In this document: piece after piece, positions 44,479-54,364 of the stretch
How the letters are laid out: every line of letters begins with the position of its first letter
How positions within the stretch are numbered: the stretch's first letter is position 1
Source of the DNA: SAR202-VII-2 sp965263165
Lineage (GTDB): Bacteria > Chloroflexota > Dehalococcoidia > Lucifugimonadales > SAR202-VII-2
NCBI GenBank assembly: GCA_965263165.1
Contig: OZ253584.1
Location: 372,001 to 436,000, forward strand
Direction of reading: 5' to 3'
DNA: 64,000 nucleotides
Notes under the pieces: generated by a model
The model's database searches: none
What the model was told of the DNA's origin: nothing
What the model saw: the letters and a program-made list of their open reading frames with translations, nothing else
Program-made: the position numbers and the translations under genes

Positions 44479-44897
44479 GGAGCGGAGCGGCGGCGCTCGG
44501 CGACGGCGCTTTCTACGAACTCCACAATGTCCTTGAGGGTGGCCCCGGGCCCGAAGATCCTGTCCACCCCCATCTCGCGAAGGGGCGCCCGGTCCTGTTC
44601 AGGGATGATGCCGCCCGCCAGCAGCACCACCCGCTCCATTCCGGCGGCGCGGAGTCCCTGCGCGATCTGCGGGAACAACTCCATGTGGGCGCCCGACAGG
44701 ATGCTCAGGCCAACAACGTCCACGTCCTCCTGAAGGGCAGCCTCCACGATCATCTGTGGCGTCTGGCGTATGCCGGTGTACACCACTTCCATGCCTGCAT
44801 CCCGCAAGGCCCGCGCGATAATCTTGGCGCCCCGGTCGTGGCCGTCCAGACCGGGCTTTGCCACGAGGACTCGGATAACGGCGGTGTCGGTTGTCAC
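44475..44897 (-). CDS. Cobalamin-binding subunit of an acyl-CoA mutase
   Basis: A 140-residue stand-alone B12-binding domain (GTG start). The base-off/His-on signature is present as LDGHDRGAKI (DxHxxG, residues 18-23), followed by SILSGAH and the GG of LLAGGIIPEQD. It matches the C-terminal domain of methylmalonyl-CoA mutase and the small subunit of isobutyryl- or 2-hydroxyisobutyryl-CoA mutase. Its partner is the large subunit encoded at 46361-48031, with an acyl-CoA dehydrogenase gene between them. It carries adenosylcobalamin to the catalytic subunit. It overlaps the ligase gene downstream by four bases. Confidence 0.93.
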   Translation of the reverse strand: MTTDTAVIRVLVAKPGLDGHDRGAKIIARALRDAGMEVVYTGIRQTPQMIVEAALQEDVDVVGLSILSGAHMELFPQIAQGLRAAGMERVVLLAGGIIPEQDRAPLREMGVDRIFGPGATLKDIVEFVESAVAERRRSAP

Positions 44898-45069
44898 CTT
44901 CTCTCACCCCCTTCGGACTCTGTTGGAGTTGGCCCAGGAACCGGCCAAACCATTCGGCGGCAATGCGGCCTGTTCATCCTGCGGCTCCACTCCCGCCCAC
45001 GCGGCCCTCGGCGGGGCTTCGCGCGCAACCTGGAGGCATGCCGGGCCGGCCGACAGACCCGGCCCATGC

Positions 45070-46227
45070 TTAAACGTGGATGCTCCGCAGCAGGTCGCGG
45101 GCGATAATCAGGCGCTGGATCTCCGACGTGCCCTCGTAGATTTCGAGGACCTTGGCGTCGCGGAATAGCCGCTCCACCGGATGAGGCCTGAAGTAGCCGT
45201 AGCCGCCGTGGATCTGCACCGCTTTGTTGGCCACCCGCATGGCGGCCTCGGAGGCGAAGAGCTTGGCCATCGAGGCCTCGGTCCCGTGAGGCTCTCCGGC
45301 ATCCTTCAACGCGGCGGCGCGCATGGTCAGGAGGCGGGCGGCATCGACGTCAACAGCCATGTCCGCAAGCATCCACTGAATGCCCTGGAACTCGGCGAGG
45401 TTGCGGTCGAAGGCCTTGCGCTGCTTGGTGTAGGTGGCTGCGAGGTGCAGGGCTTCGGCGGCGAGACCGACGCCCTGGGCGGCGATGCTGACCCTGCTGG
45501 AGTCCAGGATACTCATGGCGATCCTGAACCCGTCTTCCTCGGCGCCAAGGCGGTTCTCGGTGGGGACGGGGGTGTCCTGGAAGCTGACGTCGGCGGTGCT
45601 GGAGCCGTGCATGCCCATCTTGCCGGGCATCAACGTGGTTGTCATACCCGGCGCGTCCTCGCGGTCAATGACGACACAGACGGTTCCCCGATGACGCTCG
45701 GAACCGGCCAGGGTGGTGAATACCACTAGTACATCGGCGACGTCTCCGTTGCTGATGAAGGTCTTATTGCCGCTGACGGTATAGCTGCCGTTGTTGCGAT
45801 GAAGGACGGTGCTGAAGTTGGCGGCGTCGGAGCCGCTGCTGGGCTCCGACAGGCACCACGCCCCTATCTTCTCGCCCCGGGCCATGGGACCAACCCATCG
45901 CTCCTTCTGACCCTGGGTCCCGAACCGCTCGATGGTGGCAAGGGCCAGCGACGTGTGCGCGATGTAGAGGAGGCTGGCGGCGGGGTCGCCCCGGGTCAGC
46001 TCTTCGATGACGACGGCAAGCTGGCGGTAGTTGCCGCCAGCGCCGCCGAACTCGACGGGCGTAGTGATGCCCATGAGCCCCATCCGGGCCATCGCCTTCC
46101 AGTAGTCCCAGGCGAACTGCTCCTGCTCGGCTATCTCAGCGGCGCGTGGCGCAAGCTCCGTCTGGGCGAAGTCGCGGACGGACTGCTGAAGCATGCGCTC
46201 TTCTTCAGATAGCACCAGTGTGCTCAT
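45070..46227 (-). CDS. Acyl-CoA dehydrogenase
   Basis: A 385-residue FAD enzyme that introduces a 2,3-double bond into an acyl-CoA. Family signatures are GAWCLSEPSSGSDAANF (near residue 122), DRNLAEFQGIQWMLADM and AVQIHGGYGYFRPHPVERLFRDAK. The catalytic base is the Glu in LEIYEGTSEIQR near residue 368, at the position found in short-chain and butyryl-type dehydrogenases. A GGAAGGAG ribosome binding site precedes the ATG. It sits between the two mutase subunit genes, which suggests its substrate is made or consumed by the mutase (for example a branched short acyl-CoA). Electrons would pass to an ETF encoded elsewhere. Confidence 0.95.
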   Translation of the reverse strand: MSTLVLSEEERMLQQSVRDFAQTELAPRAAEIAEQEQFAWDYWKAMARMGLMGITTPVEFGGAGGNYRQLAVVIEELTRGDPAASLLYIAHTSLALATIERFGTQGQKERWVGPMARGEKIGAWCLSEPSSGSDAANFSTVLHRNNGSYTVSGNKTFISNGDVADVLVVFTTLAGSERHRGTVCVVIDREDAPGMTTTLMPGKMGMHGSSTADVSFQDTPVPTENRLGAEEDGFRIAMSILDSSRVSIAAQGVGLAAEALHLAATYTKQRKAFDRNLAEFQGIQWMLADMAVDVDAARLLTMRAAALKDAGEPHGTEASMAKLFASEAAMRVANKAVQIHGGYGYFRPHPVERLFRDAKVLEIYEGTSEIQRLIIARDLLRSIHV

Positions 46228-46360
46228 CGTAGTCTCCTTCCCGTCACCGCGGGCATTCTTTCGGCCGACGACGCGCGAGCGCCGCGGGCCGTTATCGTCC
46301 TTCGCCTTGAGCCGGGCCAGTCCGGCCGAGACAACTCGAAACGGAGCTTATCCATGCTTG

Positions 46361-48031
<1,671 letters not shown>

Positions 48032-48198
48032 AAGCTCCGCTAGGATACGCCCATTCTAGCCGGGGAAGGGGGCCAGGCTCAACTTGGGAAGCGCCTTCAA
48101 GAGTCCCCTGGGGCGTGGCGAGGGAAGCGCGTGGGTGTGGCTTGCGGCGAGACCCCTCCCATGCGGAAGCTAGGAAGACGCTCGCCCCAGCGGGCAGG

Positions 48199-49128
48199 CT
48201 ACACCTTCACAAACAGGTCATCGACGTTGAACCGGGTCCTTATGAAACCCTGCTCGTGGGCGTATTGGACGATCTTCTCCACGGACTTGCGGTTTGCTTC
48301 CAGACCGTCAGTGTGTGGAAAGAAGCCCCTGCGCCGCAGCTCCCCTACGCCCAGGCCCATGTGCTCGTCATCGTCCGAGACGTCATGGCAGTACTTGGCC
48401 CACGCCTCCGCGAAAGCGTCGGTCACAGCTTTTGCTAGCCCTGGATTGGCATCCAGCGTCTCCTCCTTCACCACGACGACGCTATTGGTGGGCAGGACGC
48501 CGGTCGCGTCGGAGTAAGCCTGGACCTCCTTCCAATAGTCGGGGAACAGGCGGTCCAGCGCGTCGGTGGGGGCAATGCCGCCGTCGGCCATGAACACAGC
48601 ATCCAAGTCACCGTCGCTTACCATCTTCATGATGCCCTGGGTCTTCTCGACCCTGTACCTGTCCGGACGCGGGAAGGCGACGCCGGACATTGAGTTGGGC
48701 TCGTTCTCATAGTAGTGGAACGCTTCGAAATCAACGCCGTAGTGGTGTTGGAAGATGCCTCGCAGCCAGGTGGCCGGATTGAACGCTAGCCCGAACACGC
48801 CGATCTTGCGCCCTTCCAGGTCTCTAGCCCCGGAGATGCCCTTGGCCCGGTTCACCATCGGCCCCAGCAGCGGGTTGAACAACGTGGGAAACGAGGGAAT
48901 AGCAATGACCGGCTTGCCCATGTCCCTGGCGATGAGGTAGTTGGTGATGGGCCAGTCGATCAGATCGTAGGTGAGATTGTGGAACTGGTCGACGAAAATG
49001 TCGGCCACGGTCTTGCCCTCGACGCCAGCATAGTCTACGTACTCAATGTCGAAGCCCTTGACCGGCGTCGCGCCGCTGACGAGGTAGGCGGCGTCATACC
49101 GCTCGTTGACTGCCATCGTTATAGCCAT
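48199..49128 (-). CDS. 4,5-dihydroxyphthalate decarboxylase/NMT1-like protein
   Basis: A 309-residue periplasmic-binding-protein fold without a signal peptide. The sequence run DWPITNYLIARDMGKPVIAI, then IPSFPTLFN, and the later GRKIGVFGLAFNPATWLRGI followed by FQHHYGVD, matches the layout of Pht5-type 4,5-dihydroxyphthalate decarboxylases and related NMT1/THI5-like proteins. In Pht5 this fold decarboxylates a catechol dicarboxylate to protocatechuate. Lack of an export signal favours an enzyme over a transporter part, but this is inference. AGGAG precedes the ATG. It stands 167 bases upstream of the mutase operon on the same strand. Pht4-like and Rieske genes also occur in the window. Confidence 0.75.
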   Translation of the reverse strand: MAITMAVNERYDAAYLVSGATPVKGFDIEYVDYAGVEGKTVADIFVDQFHNLTYDLIDWPITNYLIARDMGKPVIAIPSFPTLFNPLLGPMVNRAKGISGARDLEGRKIGVFGLAFNPATWLRGIFQHHYGVDFEAFHYYENEPNSMSGVAFPRPDRYRVEKTQGIMKMVSDGDLDAVFMADGGIAPTDALDRLFPDYWKEVQAYSDATGVLPTNSVVVVKEETLDANPGLAKAVTDAFAEAWAKYCHDVSDDDEHMGLGVGELRRRGFFPHTDGLEANRKSVEKIVQYAHEQGFIRTRFNVDDLFVKV

Positions 49129-49261
49129 GACTCACTCCTGTTTGCTATTCCTGCGCGATGCCGGGATGGGCCGGCGGCCCGGCTCGCTCGCTCCAGACTG
49201 CCGCGGTCACCGGTTATGCAAAGGCCTCTTACGGGGACGGCCTCTGGGCGGCGCCTCATCC

Positions 49262-50134
49262 TCAGGACAGCCCCAACTCATCGGCGAATTTGAGGATATG
49301 GCGCACGGTCTCCTCCGGCTGTGTCTCCATGAAGTAATGGTTGGCGTTGGGAATACCCTCGCCTCGAATATCCGCCGCCAGCGGGCGCCAGAGGTCCAGC
49401 ATTGAAGAGTCCCGCGCTGGGCCGGTGTCGCCCCAGAGCAGATAGACGGGCGTCTGAATCCTGCGCCCTGCCGCGTTATCCGCCTCCCACTCCGGCCTAT
49501 CGATATCGAAGCCCGTGCGGTAGTCGCCCAGGACCCCTTCAAAGGCGCCGGGCTCACAGAAGACGTCGATGAAGTACTGCATCTCGTCGGGGTCGAGGTG
49601 CGGACGCCTCCCCAGGAAAAGGGAAAAGAAGACCTCCGGGTGCTCTCCGAGCAGCCTGTCGGCGAAACCCCGTTGCAGGAAGAGGTACCAGTGCCAGATG
49701 TTCCGGGCAAAGCTGGAGTCCTGGGCAAACGACCACTCGATGGGCAGGTTGTCCAGGATCATACAGCCGGACAGCGCCTCTGGATGGTCCATCGCCAGCC
49801 GCCTGGCAACCGAGGCCCCGCGGTCGTGGCCGACGGCGAGGAACCTATCCCAGCCCAGGCTCTTGGCGAGAGCAAGGTGGTCCTCCGCCATCGTCCGCTT
49901 GTTGTAGCTTGATTCTTCGGCGGGGCGCTCCGTCTCACCATAGCCTCGGAGGTCGGCGGCAACGACGGTGAAACGCGAGGTGAGCAGGGGAGCAACCTTC
50001 CGCCACAGCCAACGGGTGCGAGGAAAGCCGTGAATGAGCATGAGGGGATAGCCCTGCCCTGCAACCTCGTAGGCGACGCGGATACCGTTGACCTGGGCGA
50101 ATTGGGTGGGGCCAAAGAGGGTGCGGTACTGCAT
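49262..50134 (-). CDS. Haloacetate-dehalogenase-like alpha/beta hydrolase
   Basis: 290 residues from the ATG at 50134 (GGAG upstream). The nucleophile elbow VGHDRG puts an Asp at residue 104, as in haloacetate dehalogenases and epoxide hydrolases. FPRTRWLWRKVAP, DLRGYGETERP, the NIWHWYLFLQ segment (the WHW element that binds halide in fluoroacetate dehalogenase) and the later DYRTGFDID also match that subgroup. The catalytic His lies in PNANHYFME. One of the two carboxylate-binding arginines of fluoroacetate dehalogenase (HDRGxR) is replaced by Ser108, so the natural substrate may differ. It has its own promoter and lies within the IS-bounded segment. Confidence 0.82.
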   Translation of the reverse strand: MQYRTLFGPTQFAQVNGIRVAYEVAGQGYPLMLIHGFPRTRWLWRKVAPLLTSRFTVVAADLRGYGETERPAEESSYNKRTMAEDHLALAKSLGWDRFLAVGHDRGASVARRLAMDHPEALSGCMILDNLPIEWSFAQDSSFARNIWHWYLFLQRGFADRLLGEHPEVFFSLFLGRRPHLDPDEMQYFIDVFCEPGAFEGVLGDYRTGFDIDRPEWEADNAAGRRIQTPVYLLWGDTGPARDSSMLDLWRPLAADIRGEGIPNANHYFMETQPEETVRHILKFADELGLS

Positions 50135-50169
50135 GGCAACTCCGCCGAGGGGCATCCACGACGATTGGC

Positions 50170-50198
50170 ACCATACGCACCGCTCCATGGGGTGTCAA
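50170..50198 (-). promoter_or_regulatory. Sigma-70-type promoter for the dehalogenase-like gene
   Basis: On the minus strand TTGACA (50198-50193) is followed after 17 bases by TATGGT (50175-50170). The -10 box lies 35 bases upstream of the start at 50134. The spacing is ideal and the -35 box is perfect. Confidence 0.6.
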
Positions 50199-50273
50199 GG
50201 CGAGACATAGGCGGCGCAGCGGACGACTGTTCAAGACGTTCTGCCGCGAACCATCCCGGACTTGGCCCACGGC

Positions 50274-50301
50274 TTGACAGTGTATCGGGAAGTCCTATAG
50301 A
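50274..50301 (+). promoter_or_regulatory. Sigma-70-type promoter for the crotonase pair
   Basis: TTGACA (50274-50279) and TATAGA (50296-50301) are separated by 16 bases. It points toward the two crotonase genes starting at 50461, giving a leader of about 150 bases. Together with the minus-strand promoter at 50170-50198 it makes this a divergent control region. Confidence 0.5.
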
Positions 50302-50460
50302 ACTGACGCGTCTGGGATGAGTCGTCAAGCGTCTCTGCTCGGGGCTTTCAGTCCCGAAACCAGTCGCTTTTCCTTGCTAGGCGCCGTACACATCCGCCAT
50401 ATAGTCGAGTCTTACGCAGCCTGACCTCGCCTCCGTATTGGAAGAATAGTCGAGGCACCG

Positions 50461-51240
50461 ATGGCCATGCCCTCTTCCCTTCTCCACGTTGACCACCGCG
50501 GCGCCGTGCACGTCCTTGCGTTGAACCGCCCTGAACGCGGCAACCGCATCAGCGAGGCGTTGGCCTCGGACCTGCGGGATGCATGCCTTCAGGCGGACCA
50601 GGACGATGACGTGCGGGTGGTCGTTGTCACCGGCGAAGGCCCGGCCTTCTGCGAGGGCAGCGAGGTCAGCTTGTCGAAAGGGGCGCCTGGGGACTTGGGG
50701 GGCATGCTCGACCGCCACACCGTCGCAAAGGCTGTGGCGGGGGTAGGCAAGCCGATCATCGCCGCAATCAATGGCAACGCTTTCGATCAAGGGTTGGAAC
50801 TGGCGCTGGCTTGCGATATCAGGGTGGTGTCTGAAGCAGCCAGCCTTGGGTTTCCCATGACTCTTCAGGGCGAGCTCCCGTGGGACGGAGGCACCCAACT
50901 CCTGCCCAGGGTCGCAGGTAGAGCGACGGCGTTGGACATGTTGCTCACGGGCCGCTGTGTAGACGGAGGCGGGGTCCTGCGCTTGGGCTTGGCGCACCGG
51001 GTCTGCCCAGAAGGCGGAGTCCTGGCGGAGGCCTGCTCGCTCGCCGCCGGCATCGCCAAGCAGGCGCCGATCGCCGCACGGTACGCCAAGGAGGCCGTCC
51101 TGAAGGGCGCGGACCTTGCCCTTGCGTCGGGCCTGCGTCTGGAGGCCGACCTGAGCTTCCTGCTCCACGCCACCAACGACCGCGCTGAAGGCCTGCGCTC
51201 GTTCAGCGAGAAACGCGCGCCAGGGTTTCGGGGAGCGTAG
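50461..51240 (+). CDS. Enoyl-CoA hydratase/isomerase family protein with altered active site
   Basis: A 259-residue crotonase-fold protein (residues 12-66 carry the LALNRPERGNR and VVVTGEGPAFCEGSEV blocks). At the usual catalytic positions it deviates from true hydratases. The block that normally reads PExxLGxxPGxGGTQ is PMTLQGELPWDGGTQ, so the first catalytic Glu is Met. The second Glu region reads ALDMLLTG, and the oxyanion loop reads GNAFDQGLELALACD instead of the usual GGG form. It may be an isomerase, thioesterase or decarboxylase variant, or a non-catalytic partner of the next crotonase. That gene starts four bases downstream, so the two are co-translated. Confidence 0.85.
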   Translation: MAMPSSLLHVDHRGAVHVLALNRPERGNRISEALASDLRDACLQADQDDDVRVVVVTGEGPAFCEGSEVSLSKGAPGDLGGMLDRHTVAKAVAGVGKPIIAAINGNAFDQGLELALACDIRVVSEAASLGFPMTLQGELPWDGGTQLLPRVAGRATALDMLLTGRCVDGGGVLRLGLAHRVCPEGGVLAEACSLAAGIAKQAPIAARYAKEAVLKGADLALASGLRLEADLSFLLHATNDRAEGLRSFSEKRAPGFRGA

Positions 51241-51243
51241 CGG

Positions 51244-51990
51244 GTGGACGCCGGCAGCTTCGAAACGGTCCGCTTCACCGTCGAACGAGGCGTCGCTCAC
51301 CTGGTCCTAGACCGCCCGGCGAAGCGCAATGCCTACAACATCCAGATGCGCGACGACCTGTTCCAGGTCCTTCAGGCCGTGCGCGACGACCACGATATTC
51401 GCTCCGTGGTGGTCTCCGGCGCAGGAACGGAGGCGTTCTGCGCCGGCGCAGACCTCACCGAATTCGGCGCCGCGCCGTCTCAGGCCATCGCCCGGCGGGT
51501 GCGCTGGGAGCGCGACGTCTGGGGCCTGTGGGCCGGGATTCGGAAGCCATTCGTCGCTGCGCTGCACGGCTACACGCTCGGCTCAGGTCTGGAGATGGCC
51601 CTCCTCTGCGACCTGCGCATCACCTCCGACGAAGCCGTCTTCGGGCTGCCTGAGGTGGGCCTCGGCATGGTTCCCGCCGCCGGCGGCACGCAGACCCTGC
51701 CACAAGTTCTGGGACAGGGGCCAGCCCTAGATCTTCTCCTCACCGGACGCCGCTTGAACGCCCTTGAAGCGTTGCGGCTTGGGCTCGTTCACCGCATGAC
51801 GCCGCGGGGGGAGCTATTGGAAACGGCCCGCGGCCTTGCCGAGGATCTGGCCGGAAGAGACCCGCTCCTGCTGGGAAGCGTGAAGGCAGCGGTCGGAGAG
51901 GGGATGGACCTACCGCTGGAAGAGGCGCTGGCCCTGGAGCGGCGGCTTGCGTTGCGGCTGGCGGCGGGAGACGGCTCGGAGCGTTACTAG
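51244..51990 (+). CDS. Enoyl-CoA hydratase/isomerase family protein
   Basis: A 248-residue crotonase (GTG start, GGGGAG upstream inside the previous gene). It keeps GAGTEAFCAGADLTEFG, the oxyanion loop GYTLGSGLEMALLCD and FGLPEVGLGMVPAAGGTQ with the first catalytic Glu in PE. The second position is Asp (ALDLLLTGRRL). It probably hydrates or isomerises an unsaturated acyl-CoA. It is paired with the preceding atypical crotonase and followed by about 90 bases of repeat-like DNA before IS copy B. Both genes lie inside the IS-flanked catabolic segment. Confidence 0.9.
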   Translation: MDAGSFETVRFTVERGVAHLVLDRPAKRNAYNIQMRDDLFQVLQAVRDDHDIRSVVVSGAGTEAFCAGADLTEFGAAPSQAIARRVRWERDVWGLWAGIRKPFVAALHGYTLGSGLEMALLCDLRITSDEAVFGLPEVGLGMVPAAGGTQTLPQVLGQGPALDLLLTGRRLNALEALRLGLVHRMTPRGELLETARGLAEDLAGRDPLLLGSVKAAVGEGMDLPLEEALALERRLALRLAAGDGSERY

Positions 51991-52079
51991 CCCCCTCCCC
52001 TCGGAGACCTCTGCATAACTCCTGCGCCCAGTTTCCCGCACTACCCAGTTCACCGCCATCCTAACCATCCCCCGAGTAC

Positions 52080-53270
52080 GGAGACCTTTGAGCAACTCTG
52101 GGTGTAGCCTTCGATTGGTCCGCCAGCACGGAGAAGAAGTTCACGGAACCGCATCCAGGGCGGTTCAGGCCACCCACTGCGCGTCCCGGTGTGGCGGCTC
52201 CCCCGGGACTGCTCTTACACAGTGGTTCAGGCAGCGCAATCAGCCAACTTGGTCATCCTCCGCAAGTTGTAGGCCATCAGCTTGAACCACATCTCCAAGG
52301 CGTTGCGTCCCAAACCCCGGTAGCGGACACGGCTATAGCCGTAGCTGCGCTTGAGGGTGCCGAAGACCTTCTCCACCAACGCCCGCCGCGGACGTATCAA
52401 CGCGTTGCGTCGCTTCTGCCAATGCGGTAACTCCGGTTGATGCTTGTGGGAACGGTGCATGATCCGATCGTTGATCCCATGAGACGTGAGCCACCGACGC
52501 CGCCTGTTGGACTCATAGGCGCGGTCACCGTACACCGCCACCTCGTCACCGCTCACCAGCGCATCGGCCACCTCGCTCTCATAGACCTTGGCCGGCGTCA
52601 GCATCCCCTTGCGCACCAGCCCCGTCCCTGCATCCACACCCAGATGCACCTTGTAGCCGAAGTGCGCCCGACTCCCACGGTGGCGCGTCCAGTCAGCATC
52701 GGGGTCGGTAGCACTCTTGGCGCCACGTCCCGCAGCGAGGGGTGGACGACGCACTTGGGCCTCTACCAGCGTGGCGTCCATCAACGTCCCCTCCTTCAAT
52801 ACCAGTCCGCGCTTGTCCAGTTGGACTTCCAGCTCCTTGAAAAGCTCCTCACTCAGCCCATGCTTGACCAGCTCGGTCCGAAAGCGGCTGATCGTCGAGT
52901 AGTCAGGGGTCTCGTCCTGAAGCCCAAGCCCCACAAAGCGACGGAACGATATGCGGTCTCCGAGTGCCTCTTCCATCTGCGGGTCAGACAGGTTGTACCA
53001 CTGCTCCAGCAGCAGTACCTTGACCATCATCAACGGAGGATAATTGGGTCTCCCTTCATCGGCCGAGTAGACTCCCCCCACCAGAAAGGCGAATCGTTCC
53101 CAGTCCACCTCCTCGCCGATTCGCTCCAGACGCTCGTTTCTTCCAAGCGACTGCGGCAACAGCGATTCTGCTAGTGACGTCTGACCCATCTGACGATGCA
53201 TCTGTACTCTCCGGACTTCCTCGGATGGCTACATTCTCGCCCCACCTGCCTTAGTTACGCAAAGGTCTCC
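52080..53270 (-). mobile_element. IS5-family insertion sequence, copy B (inverted)
   Basis: A complete 1191-bp element, the same length as copy A and nearly identical, in the opposite orientation. Terminal repeats match copy A. The flanks read AGTAC on the left (52075-52079) and on the right after one extra base (53272-53276), giving a direct duplication of 4-5 bp depending on the exact end. In the orientation of the element the empty site would be CCCCCGTACTCGGGGG, again a C5/G5 palindrome. The target flank includes GGTTAGGA, as in REP-like units elsewhere. At 52003-52020 a further sequence, GGAGACCTCTGCATAACT, resembles a stray IS end. Confidence 0.92.
52227..53201 (-). CDS. IS5-family transposase, copy B
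   Basis: A 324-residue DDE transposase, intact, with the same catalytic segments as copy A: LMDATLVEA, VYGDRAYES and RRALVEKVFGTLKRS. It differs from copy A at two residues (Asn for Ser in RPNYPP, Leu for Val in GRNALEM). The near identity of both copies indicates recent transposition within this genome or from the same source. Confidence 0.95.
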   Translation of the reverse strand: MHRQMGQTSLAESLLPQSLGRNERLERIGEEVDWERFAFLVGGVYSADEGRPNYPPLMMVKVLLLEQWYNLSDPQMEEALGDRISFRRFVGLGLQDETPDYSTISRFRTELVKHGLSEELFKELEVQLDKRGLVLKEGTLMDATLVEAQVRRPPLAAGRGAKSATDPDADWTRHRGSRAHFGYKVHLGVDAGTGLVRKGMLTPAKVYESEVADALVSGDEVAVYGDRAYESNRRRRWLTSHGINDRIMHRSHKHQPELPHWQKRRNALIRPRRALVEKVFGTLKRSYGYSRVRYRGLGRNALEMWFKLMAYNLRRMTKLADCAA

Positions 53271-53472
53271 AAGTACGGGGGCAGGCATTTCCTCGTACAA
53301 CGCCAAGTTGATGCGAGGTATCGCCGGTGGGAATGGAGCCATTTGCGCGTGGCGCCGGTTAGACAAAGATCCTCATCGGGGGAGGAGGTCTCGAGCGGCC
53401 TGTCGATCCCGGAGGAAGGGAGTTAGCGGGGAGGGGAAACCCATCGCCAGCTTCAGCTAGGGGAAGACCTTC

Positions 53473-54285
53473 TCACTGCCCCTTGAATTCCGGCGCACGC
53501 TTGTCCAAGAATGCCTGGATTCCCTCCCTGGCGTCCTCCGAGTACCGGCACACCTCCTGGGCGTAGCTCTCAAAGAAAAGCTGGGCGTCGAGATCGTTGT
53601 CCAGGCTGCGGAGGACCGCCTTCTTGGAGAACTCCACAGCAACGGGACCAGCGGCGGCGATGTCCTGGGCCAGCTTGACGGCTTCGTCCAGCAGCTCCTC
53701 GTCTGGGACAACCCGGTTGGCGAGACCGATGCGCTCCGCTTCCTCGGCCCCGACCATGCGACCGGTGCAGGCAATCTCCAGCGCCCTCCCCTGCCCTACC
53801 AGCCGGGGGAGAAAGTAGCTGACACCGAAGTCCAGCGACAGCCCCCGCTTCACGAAGATGGCCGAAAACCGGGCGCTGGCAGCGGCGATGCGGATGTCGC
53901 AGGCGGCGGCAATGCCCAGCCCAGCCCCCACGCAGGCCCCGTTCACCGCTGCGATGATCGGCCGAGGGTACTCGTGGAGGAAGTGCACCCAATTGCCCAG
54001 GGGCCAGCGGGGCCGCTGGGCAATTGCAGGCAACTCGCTGCTGTCGGTAGCGTTGAAGGCCCCGATTCCCCCCTCGCCCGACAGGTCGGCGCCGGCACAG
54101 AAGCCTCGTCCGGCGCCGGTCAGCACCACCGCTCTGACCTGCGGGGAGTCCCGCCAATGGTTCAGCGCATCCAGTAGCTCATCGGCCATTTGCCTGTTGA
54201 GAGCGTTCAGCTTGCCGGGGCGGTTCAGTGTGATAATGCCAACGCCCGGGTCACGCTCCTCGATCAATAGGTGCTCGTATGCCAT
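53473..54285 (-). CDS. Enoyl-CoA hydratase/isomerase family protein (PaaG-like)
   Basis: A 270-residue crotonase. GAGRGFCAGADLSGEGG (near residue 56) and the oxyanion loop GACVGAGLGIAAACD (near 117) are normal. The active-site block reads FVKRGLSLDFGVSYFLPRLV, with Asp in place of the hydratase Glu. This is the arrangement of PaaG-type isomerases and 2,3-didehydroadipyl-type enzymes rather than of classical hydratases. C-terminal EDAREGIQAFLDKRAPEFKG is typical. GGAGGAG precedes the ATG. It is followed upstream on the same strand by a Rieske oxygenase gene, with 79 bases between them, so both may belong to one aromatic-acid pathway. Confidence 0.9.
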   Translation of the reverse strand: MAYEHLLIEERDPGVGIITLNRPGKLNALNRQMADELLDALNHWRDSPQVRAVVLTGAGRGFCAGADLSGEGGIGAFNATDSSELPAIAQRPRWPLGNWVHFLHEYPRPIIAAVNGACVGAGLGIAAACDIRIAAASARFSAIFVKRGLSLDFGVSYFLPRLVGQGRALEIACTGRMVGAEEAERIGLANRVVPDEELLDEAVKLAQDIAAAGPVAVEFSKKAVLRSLDNDLDAQLFFESYAQEVCRYSEDAREGIQAFLDKRAPEFKGQ

Positions 54286-54364
54286 GAACCGCTCCTCCAG
54301 AATGTGCGTCGGGGGAACACTTCAACGCGTTCCTCCGAGCCCTCTTGATACTCCCGCCCCGGGG

